Shown: piece by piece, positions 25,165 through 34,618 of the stretch
Numbering within the stretch: position 1 is the stretch's first letter
How the letters are laid out: each line of letters opens with the position of its first letter
Assembly: GCF_001043055.1 (NCBI RefSeq)
Contig: NZ_JYLF01000001.1
Location: 124,001 to 188,000, forward strand
DNA from: Pseudomonas weihenstephanensis
GTDB lineage: Bacteria > Pseudomonadota > Gammaproteobacteria > Pseudomonadales > Pseudomonadaceae
Length of the DNA stretch: 64,000 bases
Reading direction: 5' to 3'
Position numbers and translations under genes: made by a program
Notes under the pieces: generated by a model
Database searches by the model: none
What the model was told of the DNA's origin: nothing
Seen by the model: only the letters and a program-made list of their open reading frames with translations

Positions 25165-26181
25165 GTGAATAGCCAAGGCCCCGAACAGCAGACCATTACT
25201 GAGGCGGCCGCCGAGTGGGCGGTGCGCTTGCACGCGGGTGCGTTGAGTGAAGAGGCTCAGGTGCAACTGAACCGCTGGCTGGCGGGCGATGAGCGCCATG
25301 CGCCAGCCTTGCACTTCGCACAACAGACGTGGGCCGCATTGGGCGAGTTGGCGCTAGAGCCTGACGGGGAGCAGACCGTGGCCCATCGTTTGCGTCCTGA
25401 ATCGCCCCGCACGGTCCCCGCGCCAGTGGCTCGGCGGCGTCGACCGTTGCGCAAGGTAGGGCGCGCTGTCGCGCTGTCAGTCGTCATCGCTGTAGCGTGG
25501 GTCAGTGGCCCGGGCTTGCTGGTGCACATGCAGGCTGACTATCAAACCGGCACCGGCGAGTTGCGCACGGTGCAACTGGATGACGGCAGCTCGGTTGAGC
25601 TGGATGCCTCCAGTGCAATCCGCATCGACTATGACACGCAGCAGCGGCGTATCAGCCTGTTGGCGGGGTCCGCCGTGTTTGATGTGGCGCCCATGGGCGA
25701 GGCCGAAAACCGGCCCTTTGTCGTGCAAAGCGCAGGAGGCCAAACCCAAGCCCTGGGCACACAGTTTGTAGTGGGGCGCGAGAGCGGCAATCAGGCATGG
25801 GTTGGTGTGTTGCAACACAGTGTGGCAGTCAGCCTGCAAACACCTCCCGCCAACGGCGCAGCGAAATACGTGCTCAAAGAGGGGCAAAGCGCCCGTTACA
25901 GCCAGGCCGACGGTGTACAGCCGTTGCCGGAGTTCGACCTGAGTGCTGCCACTGGTTGGCGACGTGGCGTGTTGGTTTTTGACCGCCAGCCGTTGGCGCA
26001 AGTCATTGGGCAACTCAACCGCTATCGCCCCGGCCAGATCGTATTGGCCAATCCCTCCTTGGCCAATCGGCAGGTTAGCGGGGTCTTCCGCCTTGAAATG
26101 CTCGACAGCGCGCTGCATACACTCACCCGTGAACTGCACGTAAAACGCGTCGAAGTGGCGGGCCTCAGCCTGATTTATTGA
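25165..26181 (+). CDS. hasS: FecR-family anti-sigma factor HasS
   Basis: A 338-residue transmembrane regulator. The cytoplasmic N-terminus has the FecR/DUF4880 motif TEAAAEWAVRLHAGALSEE and a sigma-binding helix region WLAGDERHAPA. One transmembrane helix lies at about 97-117. The periplasmic FecR domain includes LDDGSSVELDASSAIRIDYD, and a C-terminal STN-like domain (about 265-338, GVLVFDRQPLAQVIGQLNRY) would contact the HasR N-terminal domain. It begins at GTG 25165, 86 bp after hasI. It should hold HasI inactive until HasR signals. Confidence 0.9.
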   Translation: MNSQGPEQQTITEAAAEWAVRLHAGALSEEAQVQLNRWLAGDERHAPALHFAQQTWAALGELALEPDGEQTVAHRLRPESPRTVPAPVARRRRPLRKVGRAVALSVVIAVAWVSGPGLLVHMQADYQTGTGELRTVQLDDGSSVELDASSAIRIDYDTQQRRISLLAGSAVFDVAPMGEAENRPFVVQSAGGQTQALGTQFVVGRESGNQAWVGVLQHSVAVSLQTPPANGAAKYVLKEGQSARYSQADGVQPLPEFDLSAATGWRRGVLVFDRQPLAQVIGQLNRYRPGQIVLANPSLANRQVSGVFRLEMLDSALHTLTRELHVKRVEVAGLSLIY

Positions 26182-26188
26182 TCACCGT

Positions 26189-26228
26189 GCAGGCTGCGAT
26201 TTTGTGGTTCTTAAAGGCCGCAGCCTGC
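26189..26228. repeat. REP-like inverted repeat between hasS and hasR
   Basis: GCAGGCTGCG (26189-26198) and CGCAGCCTGC (26219-26228) are exact reverse complements around a 20-nt loop. The element lies just after the hasS stop and may stop or slow transcription before the hasR promoter region. Confidence 0.65.
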
Positions 26229-26293
26229 CTGATTCGCCCATTTGAAAATTAATCGCAAAAACCGTTACTGACTTTTCCCCCGTTGTTCGTCTT

Positions 26294-26312
26294 GCTATTG
26301 AGATTCATTCGC
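26294..26312 (+). promoter_or_regulatory. Fur-like box upstream of hasR
   Basis: The sequence GCTATTGAGATTCATTCGC matches 13 of 19 positions of the Fur consensus. It ends 33 bp before the hasR ATG. It contains ATTGAGATTCA, which also occurs just before the hasS start (25151-25161). Confidence 0.5.
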
Positions 26313-26345
26313 AAAGCAAATCGTACACGCTTGGGGATAACAATA

Positions 26346-29126
26346 ATGGTGTTCAATCAGCGCAAAGGTATCGGGGCCGTAAGCCGATTAGCCTTTGCAG
26401 TTCATGTCGGTGTGTTCGCATTGTTAGCAGTGCAAGCGCCGCTACAGGCCGCTGAAACGGTCAGCAGTGCGGTCCAGCAAGCGTTTATTGCCTTCCATAT
26501 CCCGGCGCAGCCGCTGGACAAAGCGGTACTGCAATTCGCCGAACAGGCGGGTTTGCAGGTGCTGTTCGACACCCAGATGTTGCAAGGCCTGCATGCTCAA
26601 GCGCTCAAAGGCGACTTCGGGGTTCAGGAAGGTCTGGCGCGACTGGTGGGCAGTAACCCGATTGAATACCGTTTTACCGGTGAGCGCCAAGTCACCCTGA
26701 CCCGTGTGAGCGGCGACCTAAAAGGCGCGCTGGCACTGGGCACCACGTCAATTTCTGCCAGTGAGGCCGAAGGCAATAGCGCGGACTGGGTGTACCAGAC
26801 CCCCGAAGCGGTGTCGGTGATTACCAGCGAGCAAATCAACAAGCGCGCGCCACGCCACACGGCTGACATGCTGGAAGAAACCCCGGGCGTGTACACCGCC
26901 GTGGATCAGCGTGACCCTGGGCTGTCAGTCAATATTCGCGGTTTGCAGGACTATGGCCGGGTCAACATGAACGTGGATGGCATGCGCCAGAACTTCAACG
27001 TTAACGGCCATCAGCATCGCAATGGCGTAATGCTGATCGATCCGGAAATGATCTCCAGCATCGAAATCGAAAAGGGCTCTCAGTCCGGGATGGGCGGTGC
27101 GGCGGTACTGGGCGGGATCGCCACCTTTAAAACCCTCGAAGCCAGTGAGTTCCTCAAAGACGGCAAGGAGTTTGGTGGTCGTATTCGTGCGGGCAGCGGC
27201 ATTGGTGAAATGGGCAACGGCACCTACTTCAACGGCAGTGGAGTCTTTGCCTTCGGTAACGACATCGGTGACGCCCTGTTTGCCTACAGTGAGCGTCACT
27301 TCGGTAACTACCGCAGCGGTCGGCAGAACGCCGATAACCTGGGGCGTGAAATCAGGGTCAAGCAATCACGTCGTGAAGCCTGGAATGACTGGCTGAAAAG
27401 TGAAGTGGGGGATGCCGGCAGCGTGACGCGCTCGCAGATGGCCAAGTTCGGGCTCAACCTGGCTAACGATCAGCGCGTGCAATTCACTTACTTGAACACC
27501 GACAGCGACAGCAATGACTCGTGGACTTACGCCACCTCTGACCAGAAGGGTTACGACTATGTGCGCCACAGCAAAAACAATTTGGGCACCGTCAACTACG
27601 CCGTTGACTACAGCTTTAACCCGGACAACGAGCTGATTGATTTCAAGAGCAAGCTGTATTTCGTCAGCACGGAGCTTGTTCGTGCCAACGCCCGGCATAA
27701 CGCCACGCCCGATAACGCCTTTGGTGCTTACAAGGATCGGTTTCGTACCGACACCTGGGGCCTGCAAGCCCAGAACACGTCACTGTTCAACTTCGACACC
27801 TTCGGGCAGTTGAACTGGACCTATGGCCTGGAAATGTATCAGGACACCTTCAAGCCCAAGACCGGCAAAGTCGCCGCTAAAAATGAAGTCACCCTGCCTT
27901 ATATCGAGGGTGCTGACCCTGCGGGCAAGCGGGGCATGGCCAGCCTGTTCAGCAACCTGCAATACGACTACGACGGTTGGCTGACTGTCAGCGGTGGTCT
28001 GCGTTATGACCGTTACCGGCTTGAAGGCGAAACGGGCATGACCCAGTACCGCAAAAAAGTCATCCGCCACCAAAACGGCGTAGAAGTGATCGGCAGTGGT
28101 CCGGCCGTGCGGACTGAAAACGTCTATGACATAGATCGTACTCAAGGTCAGTTTTCCCCCACCTTTGGCCTGGCAATCAAGCCGGGCGTGGACTGGTTGC
28201 AGCTCTACACTCACTGGGGCAAGGGCTGGCGCCCACCCGCCGTGACGGAAGTGTTCATGACCGGTCGCCCCCATGGCGGTAATGCGCCTGAGCGGGTATT
28301 CCCCAACCCGTTCCTAAAGCCTGAAGAGTCCCGTGATTGGGAAGTTGGGTTTAATATTTTTAAAGAGTCTTTGTTTTTCAATAATGACCGGTTAGGCATG
28401 AAAGTGTCGTACTTCGATAGCCGCGTCAAAAACTTTTCGTTTATGCAATACGGCATCATGCTGCCCGAAGAAACGGCATCGGGTAATTTTGGGGACCTGG
28501 CCTACGTTAATAGTTTGAGTGACACAAACTTTCGAGGGGTTGAGTATCAACTCAACTATGACATGGGGCGTATGTACACCAGTCTCAGTTATACGCACAT
28601 GATCGGGAGTAACGATTTCTGTTCTAAAAACTACTTCATGGGCGGCGCCAAGAAATTCGGTAAAAAATTAAAGAGTGGTGTTGAACGTTTTCAATTGCCC
28701 AACGGCCGCTGGAGCATCCGGCCTGTGCATGAAACCGAGTGGCTGGATGATGATGAGCGCAACAATAAGGTCAGTTGCGGCGGTGTGATGGGGGCTGCTG
28801 CCTACATGCCGGCAGACCGTGGTTCATTGACCGTAGGTGCTCGGTTCCTTGAGCGACGTCTGGATACGGGAGTTCGTTTGCGTTACAGCCCCGGTAATGG
28901 CTCGGATATAAATACCCATAACTATGCCAACCTCGAGCAAGCGACGTGGCCCAAGTACAGCGTATATGACCTGTATGCCAGCTACTGGGCAACCGATGCC
29001 TTGAACCTTACGCTGGTGTTGGAAAACGCCACGGACGAGGCCTATTTCGTGGCCATGGGCGATGCCAATAACTTGAGTTTGGCGCGTGGCCGCACCCTGA
29101 GTGGCATGCTGGAATATAAGTTCTAA
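26346..29126 (+). CDS. hasR: TonB-dependent haem/haemophore receptor HasR
   Basis: A 926-residue outer-membrane receptor. Signal peptide about 1-37 (cleavage near LQA-A). STN signalling domain about 50-105 (IPAQPLDKAVLQFAEQAGLQVLFDTQML). TonB box region and plug domain about 140-280 (EAVSVITSEQINKRAPRHTADMLEETPGVY, NIRGLQDYGRVNMNVDGMRQN). A 22-strand barrel ends with Phe (SGMLEYKF), as is usual for outer-membrane proteins. The barrel loop region QLYTHWGKGWRPPAVTEVFMTGRP and NPFLKPEESRDWEVGF correspond to the FRAP/NPNL haem-receptor region. The STN domain signals to HasS. The ATG at 26346 has GGGGA about 9 bases upstream. The haemophore gene follows after 95 bp. Confidence 0.93.
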   Translation: MVFNQRKGIGAVSRLAFAVHVGVFALLAVQAPLQAAETVSSAVQQAFIAFHIPAQPLDKAVLQFAEQAGLQVLFDTQMLQGLHAQALKGDFGVQEGLARLVGSNPIEYRFTGERQVTLTRVSGDLKGALALGTTSISASEAEGNSADWVYQTPEAVSVITSEQINKRAPRHTADMLEETPGVYTAVDQRDPGLSVNIRGLQDYGRVNMNVDGMRQNFNVNGHQHRNGVMLIDPEMISSIEIEKGSQSGMGGAAVLGGIATFKTLEASEFLKDGKEFGGRIRAGSGIGEMGNGTYFNGSGVFAFGNDIGDALFAYSERHFGNYRSGRQNADNLGREIRVKQSRREAWNDWLKSEVGDAGSVTRSQMAKFGLNLANDQRVQFTYLNTDSDSNDSWTYATSDQKGYDYVRHSKNNLGTVNYAVDYSFNPDNELIDFKSKLYFVSTELVRANARHNATPDNAFGAYKDRFRTDTWGLQAQNTSLFNFDTFGQLNWTYGLEMYQDTFKPKTGKVAAKNEVTLPYIEGADPAGKRGMASLFSNLQYDYDGWLTVSGGLRYDRYRLEGETGMTQYRKKVIRHQNGVEVIGSGPAVRTENVYDIDRTQGQFSPTFGLAIKPGVDWLQLYTHWGKGWRPPAVTEVFMTGRPHGGNAPERVFPNPFLKPEESRDWEVGFNIFKESLFFNNDRLGMKVSYFDSRVKNFSFMQYGIMLPEETASGNFGDLAYVNSLSDTNFRGVEYQLNYDMGRMYTSLSYTHMIGSNDFCSKNYFMGGAKKFGKKLKSGVERFQLPNGRWSIRPVHETEWLDDDERNNKVSCGGVMGAAAYMPADRGSLTVGARFLERRLDTGVRLRYSPGNGSDINTHNYANLEQATWPKYSVYDLYASYWATDALNLTLVLENATDEAYFVAMGDANNLSLARGRTLSGMLEYKF

Positions 29127-29221
29127 CGTCGCAGACACGATTAAAAAGTTTTTGTTCATGTCGAGCAAAAGGCGCACTTGAGTGCGTGGTATTACTAACT
29201 CTCCAAGGAAAAGGTTTAGGT

Positions 29222-29851
29222 ATGACTATTTCGATTACTTACAATTCTGATTTTGGTGCGCTCTCGGTTAATGAGGCATTGAGTGTATGGTCGACCGGGT
29301 TCAATACTGCCGGTCATGGCGCAGGTAATACCGGGGGATTTAATACCGGCGGGCGTGCAATGAGCGGTGAACAATATGCCACCCACGGTGCCAATAGCTC
29401 GGACTATGCATTTATTGCCGGCAGCGACACCGATAACGGCCTCAATTATGTATTCAACCCGAAAGTCTCCCCTGGCGACAACATGAACCACTACCTATGG
29501 GGCGAGTTGGATACCGTCACATTGGGCACAGGTCTGACCGGTGGAGATGGCAGTGATTTTGGTTTGGGCCAATATATCGCTTCCTTCAACGGCCTCGACC
29601 TCTCCGCCGCCAGCGACGCAGGCCGTGCAGGCAACGCCGTACAGGACGTGATCTACGGCTTGATGAAAGGCAACGTTGCGGGTCTGGAAGGTGCCCTCAA
29701 CAACCTGCTGAGCGAGTTTGGCCTGTCTACCGAATCCACCTTCGACGATTTGGCAGCGGCTGGCCTGGCTCACGCCGATGCATCGCTGGCGGCCGACATC
29801 GGTCTGGTGGGTGTGCAAGACGTGGCCCAAGACTGGGCGTTGGCGGCGTAA
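29222..29851 (+). CDS. hasA: Secreted haemophore HasA
   Basis: A 209-residue extracellular haem-binding protein without an N-terminal signal peptide, exported through HasDEF by its C-terminal signal (VGVQDVAQDWALAA, very like HasAp of P. aeruginosa). Haem ligands by alignment: His32 (TAGHGAG) and Tyr76 (GLNYVFN, equivalent to Tyr75). His90 (NMNHYLWGELD) takes the place of His83, which supports the Tyr. Compared with HasAp, the loop Tyr-to-His is six residues longer and the His32 loop is a few residues shorter. AAGG before the ATG serves as ribosome site. It lies between hasR and hasD, as in other has loci, and is followed by a terminator-like hairpin. Confidence 0.93.
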   Translation: MTISITYNSDFGALSVNEALSVWSTGFNTAGHGAGNTGGFNTGGRAMSGEQYATHGANSSDYAFIAGSDTDNGLNYVFNPKVSPGDNMNHYLWGELDTVTLGTGLTGGDGSDFGLGQYIASFNGLDLSAASDAGRAGNAVQDVIYGLMKGNVAGLEGALNNLLSEFGLSTESTFDDLAAAGLAHADASLAADIGLVGVQDVAQDWALAA

Positions 29852-29949
29852 CACCCGCCTGGTTCTTGTCGTTGCTGCCCAACGCTGAAGGCGCCATACG
29901 CTGGAGCGACCTTCGCGCCTGACGCAGCCACTGCAAGAGCACCGTTATG

Positions 29950-29982
29950 CCGCGCACGCTCCCCCCGGTGTGCGCGGTTTTG
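29950..29982 (+). terminator. Terminator-like hairpin between hasA and hasD
   Basis: Perfect 8-bp stem CCGCGCAC (29950-29957) / GTGCGCGG (29970-29977), 12-nt loop, followed by TTTTGTT. It lies 98 bp after the hasA stop and 28 bp before the hasD start, so it may partly end hasA transcripts, giving more haemophore than exporter. Confidence 0.65.
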
Positions 29983-30009
29983 TTGGTTCTTCGCTCACGG
30001 AATACCTTC

Positions 30010-31764
30010 ATGACCCGGCCCAAAGCCCACGTCGCCAATGAGATGCTGGCTGCCTTGACGGCCTACAAGCGTGCATTTTTCAACATCGGGCTGTTTTCGG
30101 CCGTGATCAACTTACTGATGCTGGCACCGGCGCTGTACATGTTGCAGGTGTACGACCGGGTGCTGGCGTCGGGCAATCAAATGACCCTGTTGATGCTGAC
30201 GCTGATGATCCTCGGCCTGTTTGGCCTGATGGGTGCGTTGGAATGGGTGCGTAGCCAGGTGGTGATCCGCCTCGGCACGCAAATGGACATGCGCCTGAAT
30301 CAACGGGTGTACGACGCGGCCTTTGAAGCGCAGTTACGCACCGGTAGCCCGGCCGCCGGGCAGGCACTGAACGACCTGACGAGCTTGCGCCAGTTTGCCA
30401 CCGGTAATGCGTTGTTCGCCTTTTTCGATGCGCCGTGGTTCCCGGCGTATCTGCTCGTGATTTTCCTGTTCAGCCCCTGGCTCGGGTTACTGGCGCTGGG
30501 TGGCGCCGTGGTGCTGATGGCGCTGGCGTGGATCAATCAGCGGGTGTCGCGAGGTCCGTTGAAAGCCGCCAGTGAACTCTCTGTCGAGGCGACGCAGCAG
30601 GCCAGCGCGCACCTGCGCAACGCCGAGGCGATAGAGGCAATGGGCATGCTCGACACGTTGCGCGGGCGTTGGCTGGCGCAGCACACCGCATTTCTGGCGC
30701 AGCAGAACCTGGCCAGCGAAAAGACCGCGACCGTCACGGCCTGGTCTAAAGGTGTGCGACTGGCCCTGCAATCGCTGGTGCTCGGGCTGGGTGCATGGCT
30801 GGCGGTGCAAGGGCAAATCACGGCGGGGATGATGATTGCGGGTTCCATCCTCATGGGCCGGGTGCTTGGCCCTATCGACCAATTGATTGGTGTCTGGAAG
30901 CAATGGACCTGCGCCCGTCTGGCCTATCAACGCCTCGAAGCCCTGCTGCATGCCCATCCCCCGCGGGCCGCGCGCATGGCATTGCCTGCGCCACGCGGTG
31001 AATTGTCTGTCGAGCACTTGGGGGCCAGTGCGCCGGGTACGCGCCGCGCCACGCTGGCCAACCTGAGCTTTACCCTGCCGGCCGGGCACGTGCTGGGGAT
31101 CATTGGGCCTTCGGGCTGCGGTAAATCCACGCTGGCGCGGTTACTGGTGGGTGTCTGGCAACCGCTGAGCGGCAAAGTCCGACTGGATGGCGCCGATCTA
31201 GCGCAATGGGACAAGCACCAACTCGGGCCGTATCTGGGCTATTTACCCCAGGACATCCAGCTGTTTGCCGGGACCATCGCACAAAACATCGCACGCTTCG
31301 CAGAGGTGGACGCCGACAAGGTGTTGGCCGCGGCGCAAATGGCCGGGGTGCATGCGCTGATTCTGCAACTGCCCGAAGGGTACGAAACCCGCCTCGGCGA
31401 GGGGGGGGCCGGGTTATCGGGGGGGCAGAAACAACGTATCGGTCTGGCACGTGCCCTGTATGGCTTGCCCGCGGTAATCGTGCTCGATGAGCCTAATTCC
31501 AACCTGGATGAAGCGGGGGAACAGGCGTTGTTGCAGGCCATTACCCACCTCAAAACCCTTAAGCGAACGTTGATTTTGATTACTCACAAACCCAATGTGC
31601 TGACCCTCACGGACCAACTGTTGATCCTGCGCGACGGGCAACTGCAAGCTTTTGGTCCAACAGCCAAGGTGCTCGGTGCACCCGCACCGGTCAAAGCTGC
31701 GGCGCCGAAACCGGCGATGAATGTGAGTTACCGCCTTGGCACGGTGGAGGCGGGCAAAGCATGA
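30010..31764 (+). CDS. hasD: Type I secretion ABC transporter HasD
   Basis: A 584-residue PrtD/HasD-type permease-ATPase of the inner membrane that powers HasA export. Membrane domain about 20-310 with six helices ([30 protein letters not shown] opens it). ATPase domain: Walker [10 protein letters not shown] (about 366-374), signature [15 protein letters not shown], Walker [13 protein letters not shown], switch His in LILITHKP. No C39 peptidase domain, as expected for this branch. ATG 30010 is chosen; an upstream in-frame ATG at 29947 lies in the hairpin and would add an unlikely leader. The stop overlaps the hasE ATG (ATGA). Confidence 0.94.
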   Translation: MTRPKAHVANEMLAALTAYKRAFFNIGLFSAVINLLMLAPALYMLQVYDRVLASGNQMTLLMLTLMILGLFGLMGALEWVRSQVVIRLGTQMDMRLNQRVYDAAFEAQLRTGSPAAGQALNDLTSLRQFATGNALFAFFDAPWFPAYLLVIFLFSPWLGLLALGGAVVLMALAWINQRVSRGPLKAASELSVEATQQASAHLRNAEAIEAMGMLDTLRGRWLAQHTAFLAQQNLASEKTATVTAWSKGVRLALQSLVLGLGAWLAVQGQITAGMMIAGSILMGRVLGPIDQLIGVWKQWTCARLAYQRLEALLHAHPPRAARMALPAPRGELSVEHLGASAPGTRRATLANLSFTLPAGHVLGIIGPSGCGKSTLARLLVGVWQPLSGKVRLDGADLAQWDKHQLGPYLGYLPQDIQLFAGTIAQNIARFAEVDADKVLAAAQMAGVHALILQLPEGYETRLGEGGAGLSGGQKQRIGLARALYGLPAVIVLDEPNSNLDEAGEQALLQAITHLKTLKRTLILITHKPNVLTLTDQLLILRDGQLQAFGPTAKVLGAPAPVKAAAPKPAMNVSYRLGTVEAGKA

Positions 31765-33086
31765 GCCGTTCAAACGTAAAGCCGGTGGACAGCAACGTGT
31801 TGCAACTGGACGACACCCTTTATTCGCGCCTGGGTTGGCTGCTGATGATTGGGGGATTTGTCGGGTTTTTAGGGTGGGCGGCCTTCGCCCCTTTGGACAA
31901 AGGCGTCGCCGTTTCAGGCAAAGTCATGGTGTCGGGCCACCGCAAAGTGGTGCAACACCCCACGGGCGGGATCGTTGAACGAATTGATGTGCGCGATGGC
32001 GACAAGGTCACGGCCGGGCAGGTACTGATCCGCCTTAAGGAGACGCCGCTGCTGGGGCAGGCGCAATCATTGCGCAGCCAGTTTTATGGCTCGCTGGCCA
32101 GTGAGGCACGACTCAATGCCGAGGGCGATGGTGCTGCGAATGTGACCTTTCAACCTCAGTTGCTGACGCTCAAGGACGACCCTGAAATTGCGTCAAACCT
32201 GACGTTGCAACGACAGTTGTTCAGCAGTCGGCGTCAGGCGTTACTGCTCGATCAGCAGGGTATAGGTGAAAGCATTGCGGGTGCAGAGGCGCAATTGCGT
32301 GGGGTGCGAGATTCACAGGCCAATAAAGTGCTGCAACGCAGCGCCCTCACCGAGCAATTGGAGGGTCTGCGCGAACTGGCCCGTGATGGCTACATCCCGC
32401 GCAACCGCCTGCTAGACAGTGAACGCGTGTATGCGCAAGTGCTGGGTTCGATCAGCGAAGACTACGGCCGTATCGGGCAATTACAGCGTCAAGTTCAGGA
32501 AATGCGTCTCAAAATTCGTCAACTGGCCGAGGAGTACCAGAAAGAGGTGCGTACGCAATTGGCTGAGACCCGTGTACGTACCGAAGACCTGCGTAACCGG
32601 CTGGCCTCGGCAGAGTTTGAACTGGCCAACAGCCAACTGCGCGCCCCGGCATCCGGCATCGTTGTGGGGCTGGACGTGTTTACCGAAGGCGGCGTGATCA
32701 AACCTGGCCAGGCATTAATGGAAATCGTGCCCCAAGGCGAGCCTTTGCTGGTCGAAGCACGGGTGCCGGTTGAGCTGGCAGACAAGGTTCACGCAGGGTT
32801 GCCGGTTGAGCTGATGTTCTCTGCTTTCAGCCAAAGCACCACACCGCGGGTGGCGGGCGAAGTCACGCTGGTGTCGGCGGACCGTCAAGTGGATGAACGC
32901 ACCGACGAGCCGTATTACACCTTGCGTGCCCAAGTCAGCGAAGCCGGTATGGCGCAACTGGCCGGTTTGCAGATTCGCCCCGGCATGCCGGTAGAAGCCT
33001 TTGTCCGTACAGGCGAGCGCTCGATGCTCAATTATTTGTTCAAACCGTTGCTCGACCGTACGCACATGGCGATGGTGGAGGAATGA
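31761..33086 (+). CDS. hasE: Type I secretion membrane-fusion protein HasE
   Basis: A 441-residue HlyD-family periplasmic adaptor. One N-terminal helix (about 29-48), a lipoyl-like half motif ([30 protein letters not shown], about 64-93), a long coiled-coil region (about 95-285), and the second half motif with [32 protein letters not shown], then the beta-barrel domain ([12 protein letters not shown]). It joins HasD to the outer-membrane channel HasF. Translation is coupled on both sides by ATGA overlaps. Confidence 0.94.
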   Translation: MSRSNVKPVDSNVLQLDDTLYSRLGWLLMIGGFVGFLGWAAFAPLDKGVAVSGKVMVSGHRKVVQHPTGGIVERIDVRDGDKVTAGQVLIRLKETPLLGQAQSLRSQFYGSLASEARLNAEGDGAANVTFQPQLLTLKDDPEIASNLTLQRQLFSSRRQALLLDQQGIGESIAGAEAQLRGVRDSQANKVLQRSALTEQLEGLRELARDGYIPRNRLLDSERVYAQVLGSISEDYGRIGQLQRQVQEMRLKIRQLAEEYQKEVRTQLAETRVRTEDLRNRLASAEFELANSQLRAPASGIVVGLDVFTEGGVIKPGQALMEIVPQGEPLLVEARVPVELADKVHAGLPVELMFSAFSQSTTPRVAGEVTLVSADRQVDERTDEPYYTLRAQVSEAGMAQLAGLQIRPGMPVEAFVRTGERSMLNYLFKPLLDRTHMAMVEE

Positions 33087-34411
33087 GCACGTGTCGATTG
33101 AGTGCTGCCTTATTGATCGTCTGCGTGATCTCGACGGGATCGGCTCACGCATTGGGGTTACTGCAAGCGTACGACTTGGCTGTGCATAACGATCCGACCT
33201 TTCAAGCCGCGATCGAAGAACGGGCGGCAGGGGAGGAGAACCGCGCCCTCGGTCGTTCCGCGTTGTTACCTACGTTGACGTGGAACTACACCAACTCGCG
33301 TAACGACTCTGAAGTGACCCAGGCCAGCACCCGTACAGACCGCGATTACCGCAGCTACGCTTCGACTCTGACCTTGCAACAACCGCTACTGGACTACGAA
33401 GCCTATGCCCGCTTGCGACAAGGTGCGGCGCAGGCATTGTTTGCCGATGAGCGTTTTCGCAGTAAAAGCCAATACCTGTTGGTGCGGGTATTGAGTGCCT
33501 ACAGCCAGGCGTTGTTGGCGCAGGAGCGCATTGAACTGAGCCGGGCGCAGAAGCGGGCCTTTGCCGAGCGCTTGCAACTCAATCAGCGCTTGCTCAAAGG
33601 TGGCGAAGGCACGCGCACCGATGTGCTGGAAACCCAGGCACGCCTGAGCATGGCCGTGGCACAAGAGATCGAGGCGCAAGACGACCAGGACGTTGCCTTG
33701 CGTGAGTTGGAGGCGATGCTCGGTGAGCCGTTGCAAGTGGATCAACTTGATCCGTTGGTGGCGCATTTCAACATTCAGCCGCTGGAGCCTCAGCGGTTTG
33801 AAAACTGGCGCGAACTGGCGCTGGCCAATAACCCTGAACTGGCGTCGCAGCATCACGCACTGAGTTCGGCTGAGTACGAAGTGGAGCGTAAGCGTGCCGG
33901 GCATTTTCCTAAACTCAGCCTGTACGCCAGCAGCCGACAGACTAGCTCGGATTCTGAAAGCACCTACAACCAGAAATACGACACCAACAGCGTGGGCATT
34001 CAACTGAGCGTGCCGTTATTTGCGGGCGGCTCGGTATCAGCATCGACGCGTCAGGCGGCGCGGCAATTGTCCCAGGCGCAGTACGAATTAGACGCGCAGA
34101 CGGCGACAACATTGGTAGACCTGCGCAAGCAGTTCAATCTCAGCAGCAGTGCGGCGGCCAAAGTCCGGGCTTATGAAATGGCAGTGGAGTCAGCGAGTGC
34201 GCTCGTGCAAGCAACGTACAAAAGCGTACGCGGTGGTGAGCGGGTCAACCTGGATGTGCTGGATGCCGAGCAACAGTTGTTCAGTGCCAAACGCGACTTG
34301 GCCGAGGCGCGGTATGCCTACTTGCTGGCGCGTGTACAACTCAGGTACTACGCGGGGTTATTGAACGAAGGAGATTTGCAGCAAATGGCGGGCTATTTTC
34401 AACCATCTTGA
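33083..34411 (+). CDS. hasF: Type I secretion outer-membrane channel HasF (TolC family)
   Basis: A 442-residue TolC-type protein with a signal peptide (cleavage near AHA-LG, about residue 24). The two repeated halves each have the coiled-coil pattern; NDPTFQAAIEERAAGEENRALGRSALLPTLTW is the family opening, and GGSVSASTRQAARQLSQAQYELDAQ and GGERVNLDVLDAEQQLFSAKRDLAEARYAYLLARVQLRYYAG belong to the second half. It starts on the ATGA overlap with hasE and ends the has operon. Confidence 0.93.
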   Translation: MSTCRLSAALLIVCVISTGSAHALGLLQAYDLAVHNDPTFQAAIEERAAGEENRALGRSALLPTLTWNYTNSRNDSEVTQASTRTDRDYRSYASTLTLQQPLLDYEAYARLRQGAAQALFADERFRSKSQYLLVRVLSAYSQALLAQERIELSRAQKRAFAERLQLNQRLLKGGEGTRTDVLETQARLSMAVAQEIEAQDDQDVALRELEAMLGEPLQVDQLDPLVAHFNIQPLEPQRFENWRELALANNPELASQHHALSSAEYEVERKRAGHFPKLSLYASSRQTSSDSESTYNQKYDTNSVGIQLSVPLFAGGSVSASTRQAARQLSQAQYELDAQTATTLVDLRKQFNLSSSAAAKVRAYEMAVESASALVQATYKSVRGGERVNLDVLDAEQQLFSAKRDLAEARYAYLLARVQLRYYAGLLNEGDLQQMAGYFQPS

Positions 34412-34438
34412 GGGGGGTAGGGCGCTTGCGTGAAACAT

Positions 34439-34584
34439 GTAGGAACTGACGAGTACTGTGAGGCTGTGATCGGCGGCAGAGCCGCCGTAAAACCTGACGG
34501 TCACGATGTGCCAGAGGTGGCGCAGCGGTCAGATATACGACCGCTACGCGCTCGATCGCAGCCTCGTGCCTCGGCAGCTGCTAC
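34439..34584. repeat. REPIN-like repeat cluster between hasF and trmA
   Basis: The outer parts GTAGGAACTGACGAG...GAGGCTGTGATCG (34439-34472) and CGATCGCAGCCTCGTG...CAGCTGCTAC (34553-34584) are imperfect inverses. Between them are two small hairpins, CGGCGG/CCGCCG (34471-34487) and GCGGTC/GACCGC (34524-34543). The region separates the convergent hasF and trmA genes and probably carries the has operon end. Confidence 0.6.
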
Positions 34585-34618
34585 AAGACGCCCCGCGCTT
34601 ATCAGCCTCGCGAAGCGT

